From NCBI GenBank assembly GCA_012032855.1, contig JAAUQA010000242.1, forward strand, positions 1 to 5,724: DNA of 5,724 nucleotides, written 5' to 3'. A model generated the notes under the pieces. The model was given only the letters and a program-made list of their open reading frames with translations, was not told where the DNA came from and searched no databases. The stretch comes from Candidatus Competibacteraceae bacterium. Its GTDB lineage: Bacteria; Pseudomonadota; Gammaproteobacteria; Competibacterales; Competibacteraceae. The translations under genes and the position numbers were made by a program. This document shows positions 4,558 to 5,724 of this stretch, in pieces (position 1 is the first letter of the stretch; every line of letters begins with the position of its first letter).

Positions 4558-5724
4558 TTAGGCGCTAGCCTGTCCGGGCAAGGTGGTATTCAAGGTGCCG
4601 CTCGCCAGCAACTCCCGATAGACCGACATGACTGCCTCATCAATCGGTTCCAGGGCATGTTCGCTGTTGGGCTGAATCCCGGCGGCTTCCAATTGGCTCC
4701 AGGGCTCGAAGCCGATTTTGGCGCATAACACGACTTCACAATCGTGTAGGGCGCGTAACGTCTTGGCCAACACGGTTTCAGGTTCGCCGCAGCTGTCCTG
4801 ACCGGCGCAATAGAGTTCGGTTTTGCGATGACCGATCAGGCGAACGCCTTCGGAGGATGCCTCGTAAATCAGGAATTCCCGGGCATGCCCAAAATGCTGA
4901 TTGATTAGCCCGCTACCTTTAGTGGCGACTGCCATCAATACCGGTCGAGTTTTCGGTGTTGTTGAACGGCGTTGCAGTGGCGCCAGTTGCACCAGGGTGT
5001 TTGCGGATTTATTAGCCGCCGAGCGCGCTTGCAGTTTCTCGCGGATCGCTGCTTGCGCTTTGGCACGAATGTCGGCAGCAGCTTGATGGTCGATTTCCTT
5101 TTTCTCTATCTTGTTTAATTTGAATTCGGCACTGCGATCCTCACCCAGCAAGCCGACTGCATCGGACCGGCACTGGCGACAATGGCGCATCATGCGCATA
5201 TCGCCGCCGCAGGAATCTTGTAGGGCCTGCAATTCGGCTGCAGTCGGGCTGCGCTGACCGGAAACGCCGAAATAATCGCCGTGCTTAGCGTCAGCAATCA
5301 GCGGCATGATGTTATGCAAGAATGCACCCTTGGCTTTTACGACCCGGTTCACCTCCTTGAGATGCTCATCGTTCACGCCGGGAATCATCACCGAATTGAC
5401 TTTGACCAGCACGTCGCGCTCCACCAGCATCTCCAAGCCTTTTTGCTGCTGTTCAATCAGGATTTCAGCAGCTTTACGCCCCCGGATACGGCGATGATTC
5501 CAGAAAATCCACGGATAGATTTTGGCTCCAATATTCGGGTCCACACAGTTGATGGTGATGGTGACATGGCCGATGTTGTGCTTGACCAGTTCATCAATAT
5601 GCTGGGGTAACATGAGCCCGTTGGTGGAGACGCACAGTTTGAGATCGGGGGTTTTTCCGACAGCTCGCGGAAGGTGGCGAAGGTCCGGTCGGGATTGGCT
5701 AGCGGATCGCGGACCGGCGAATAC
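4558..5724 (-). CDS. nifB: NifB, FeMo-co precursor synthase, 5'-partial and frameshifted near the window edge
   Basis: NifB is a radical-SAM enzyme that fuses two [4Fe-4S] units with a carbide to give NifB-co, the precursor of FeMo-co. The intact stretch (5613 to 4558, 351 residues) covers the later radical-SAM core ('HVTITINCVDPNIGAKIYPW', 'VKVNSVMIPGVND'), the conserved 'MRHCRQCRSDAVGLLGEDR' (cluster-ligand cysteines), a linker, and a C-terminal NifX/NafY-like domain with 'GLINQHFGHAREF'. The radical-SAM CxxxCxxC motif would lie outside the window. Upstream, 'TPDLKLCVSTNGL' and 'DPLANPDRTFATFRELSEK' are clear NifB sequence but in different frames. One base seems missing from the G5/T5 run at 5647-5656, and about two more near 5707-5712. 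This is the first visible gene of the operon; its promoter is outside the window. Confidence 0.93.
   Translation of the reverse strand, partial: VFAGPRSASQSRPDLRHLPRAVGKTPDLKLCVSTNGLMLPQHIDELVKHNIGHVTITINCVDPNIGAKIYPWIFWNHRRIRGRKAAEILIEQQQKGLEMLVERDVLVKVNSVMIPGVNDEHLKEVNRVVKAKGAFLHNIMPLIADAKHGDYFGVSGQRSPTAAELQALQDSCGGDMRMMRHCRQCRSDAVGLLGEDRSAEFKLNKIEKKEIDHQAAADIRAKAQAAIREKLQARSAANKSANTLVQLAPLQRRSTTPKTRPVLMAVATKGSGLINQHFGHAREFLIYEASSEGVRLIGHRKTELYCAGQDSCGEPETVLAKTLRALHDCEVVLCAKIGFEPWSQLEAAGIQPNSEHALEPIDEAVMSVYRELLASGTLNTTLPGQASA

Overview
The window looks like chromosomal DNA of a nitrogen-fixing proteobacterium, most likely a gammaproteobacterium. The restored NifS keeps Azotobacter vinelandii length and residue numbering, and a close relative of the Azotobacter Shethna protein II sits in the same operon. 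A methanotroph-type diazotroph (Methylococcales) is an equally good guess; nothing in the window settles the genus. The two halves differ in character: about 2.4 kb of accessory DNA, then about 3.1 kb of nif operon.

Left part (1-2360). It starts inside a Sel1-repeat protein gene whose recognisable sequence stops at a hairpin containing the motif GGGGACAGACCAC (250-274). Next is a small two-gene module on the + strand: a short hypothetical protein overlapping a MNT/AbiEii-like nucleotidyltransferase. It is bracketed by two copies of a 44-bp direct repeat exactly 700 bp apart. On the - strand there are two toxin-antitoxin loci. The first is a PIN toxin followed by a ribbon-helix-helix antitoxin (toxin-first order), with an 18-bp palindrome just upstream of the toxin. 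The second is a TacA/DUF1778 antitoxin followed by only the first ~37 codons of a TacT-type GNAT toxin, cut off where the PIN locus begins. This part looks like stacked, partly broken stress or defence modules.

Right part (2571-5724, all - strand). In transcription order: nifB (5' end outside the window), a plant-type [2Fe-2S] ferredoxin, a Shethna protein II (FeSII) homologue, and nifS. Gaps are 28, 34 and 69 nt, so they probably form one transcription unit. NifB makes the NifB-co precursor of FeMo-co. NifS supplies sulfur for nitrogenase clusters. The first ferredoxin probably supplies electrons. FeSII, by analogy with Azotobacter, would shield nitrogenase during oxygen stress.

Both nifS and nifB are broken by apparent short deletions in homopolymer runs (3703-3706, 5647-5656, and probably near 5707-5712). 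Because the restored proteins match their families well, sequencing or assembly error is the more likely cause, but real decay is not excluded. No rRNA, tRNA, CRISPR array or intact insertion sequence was seen.
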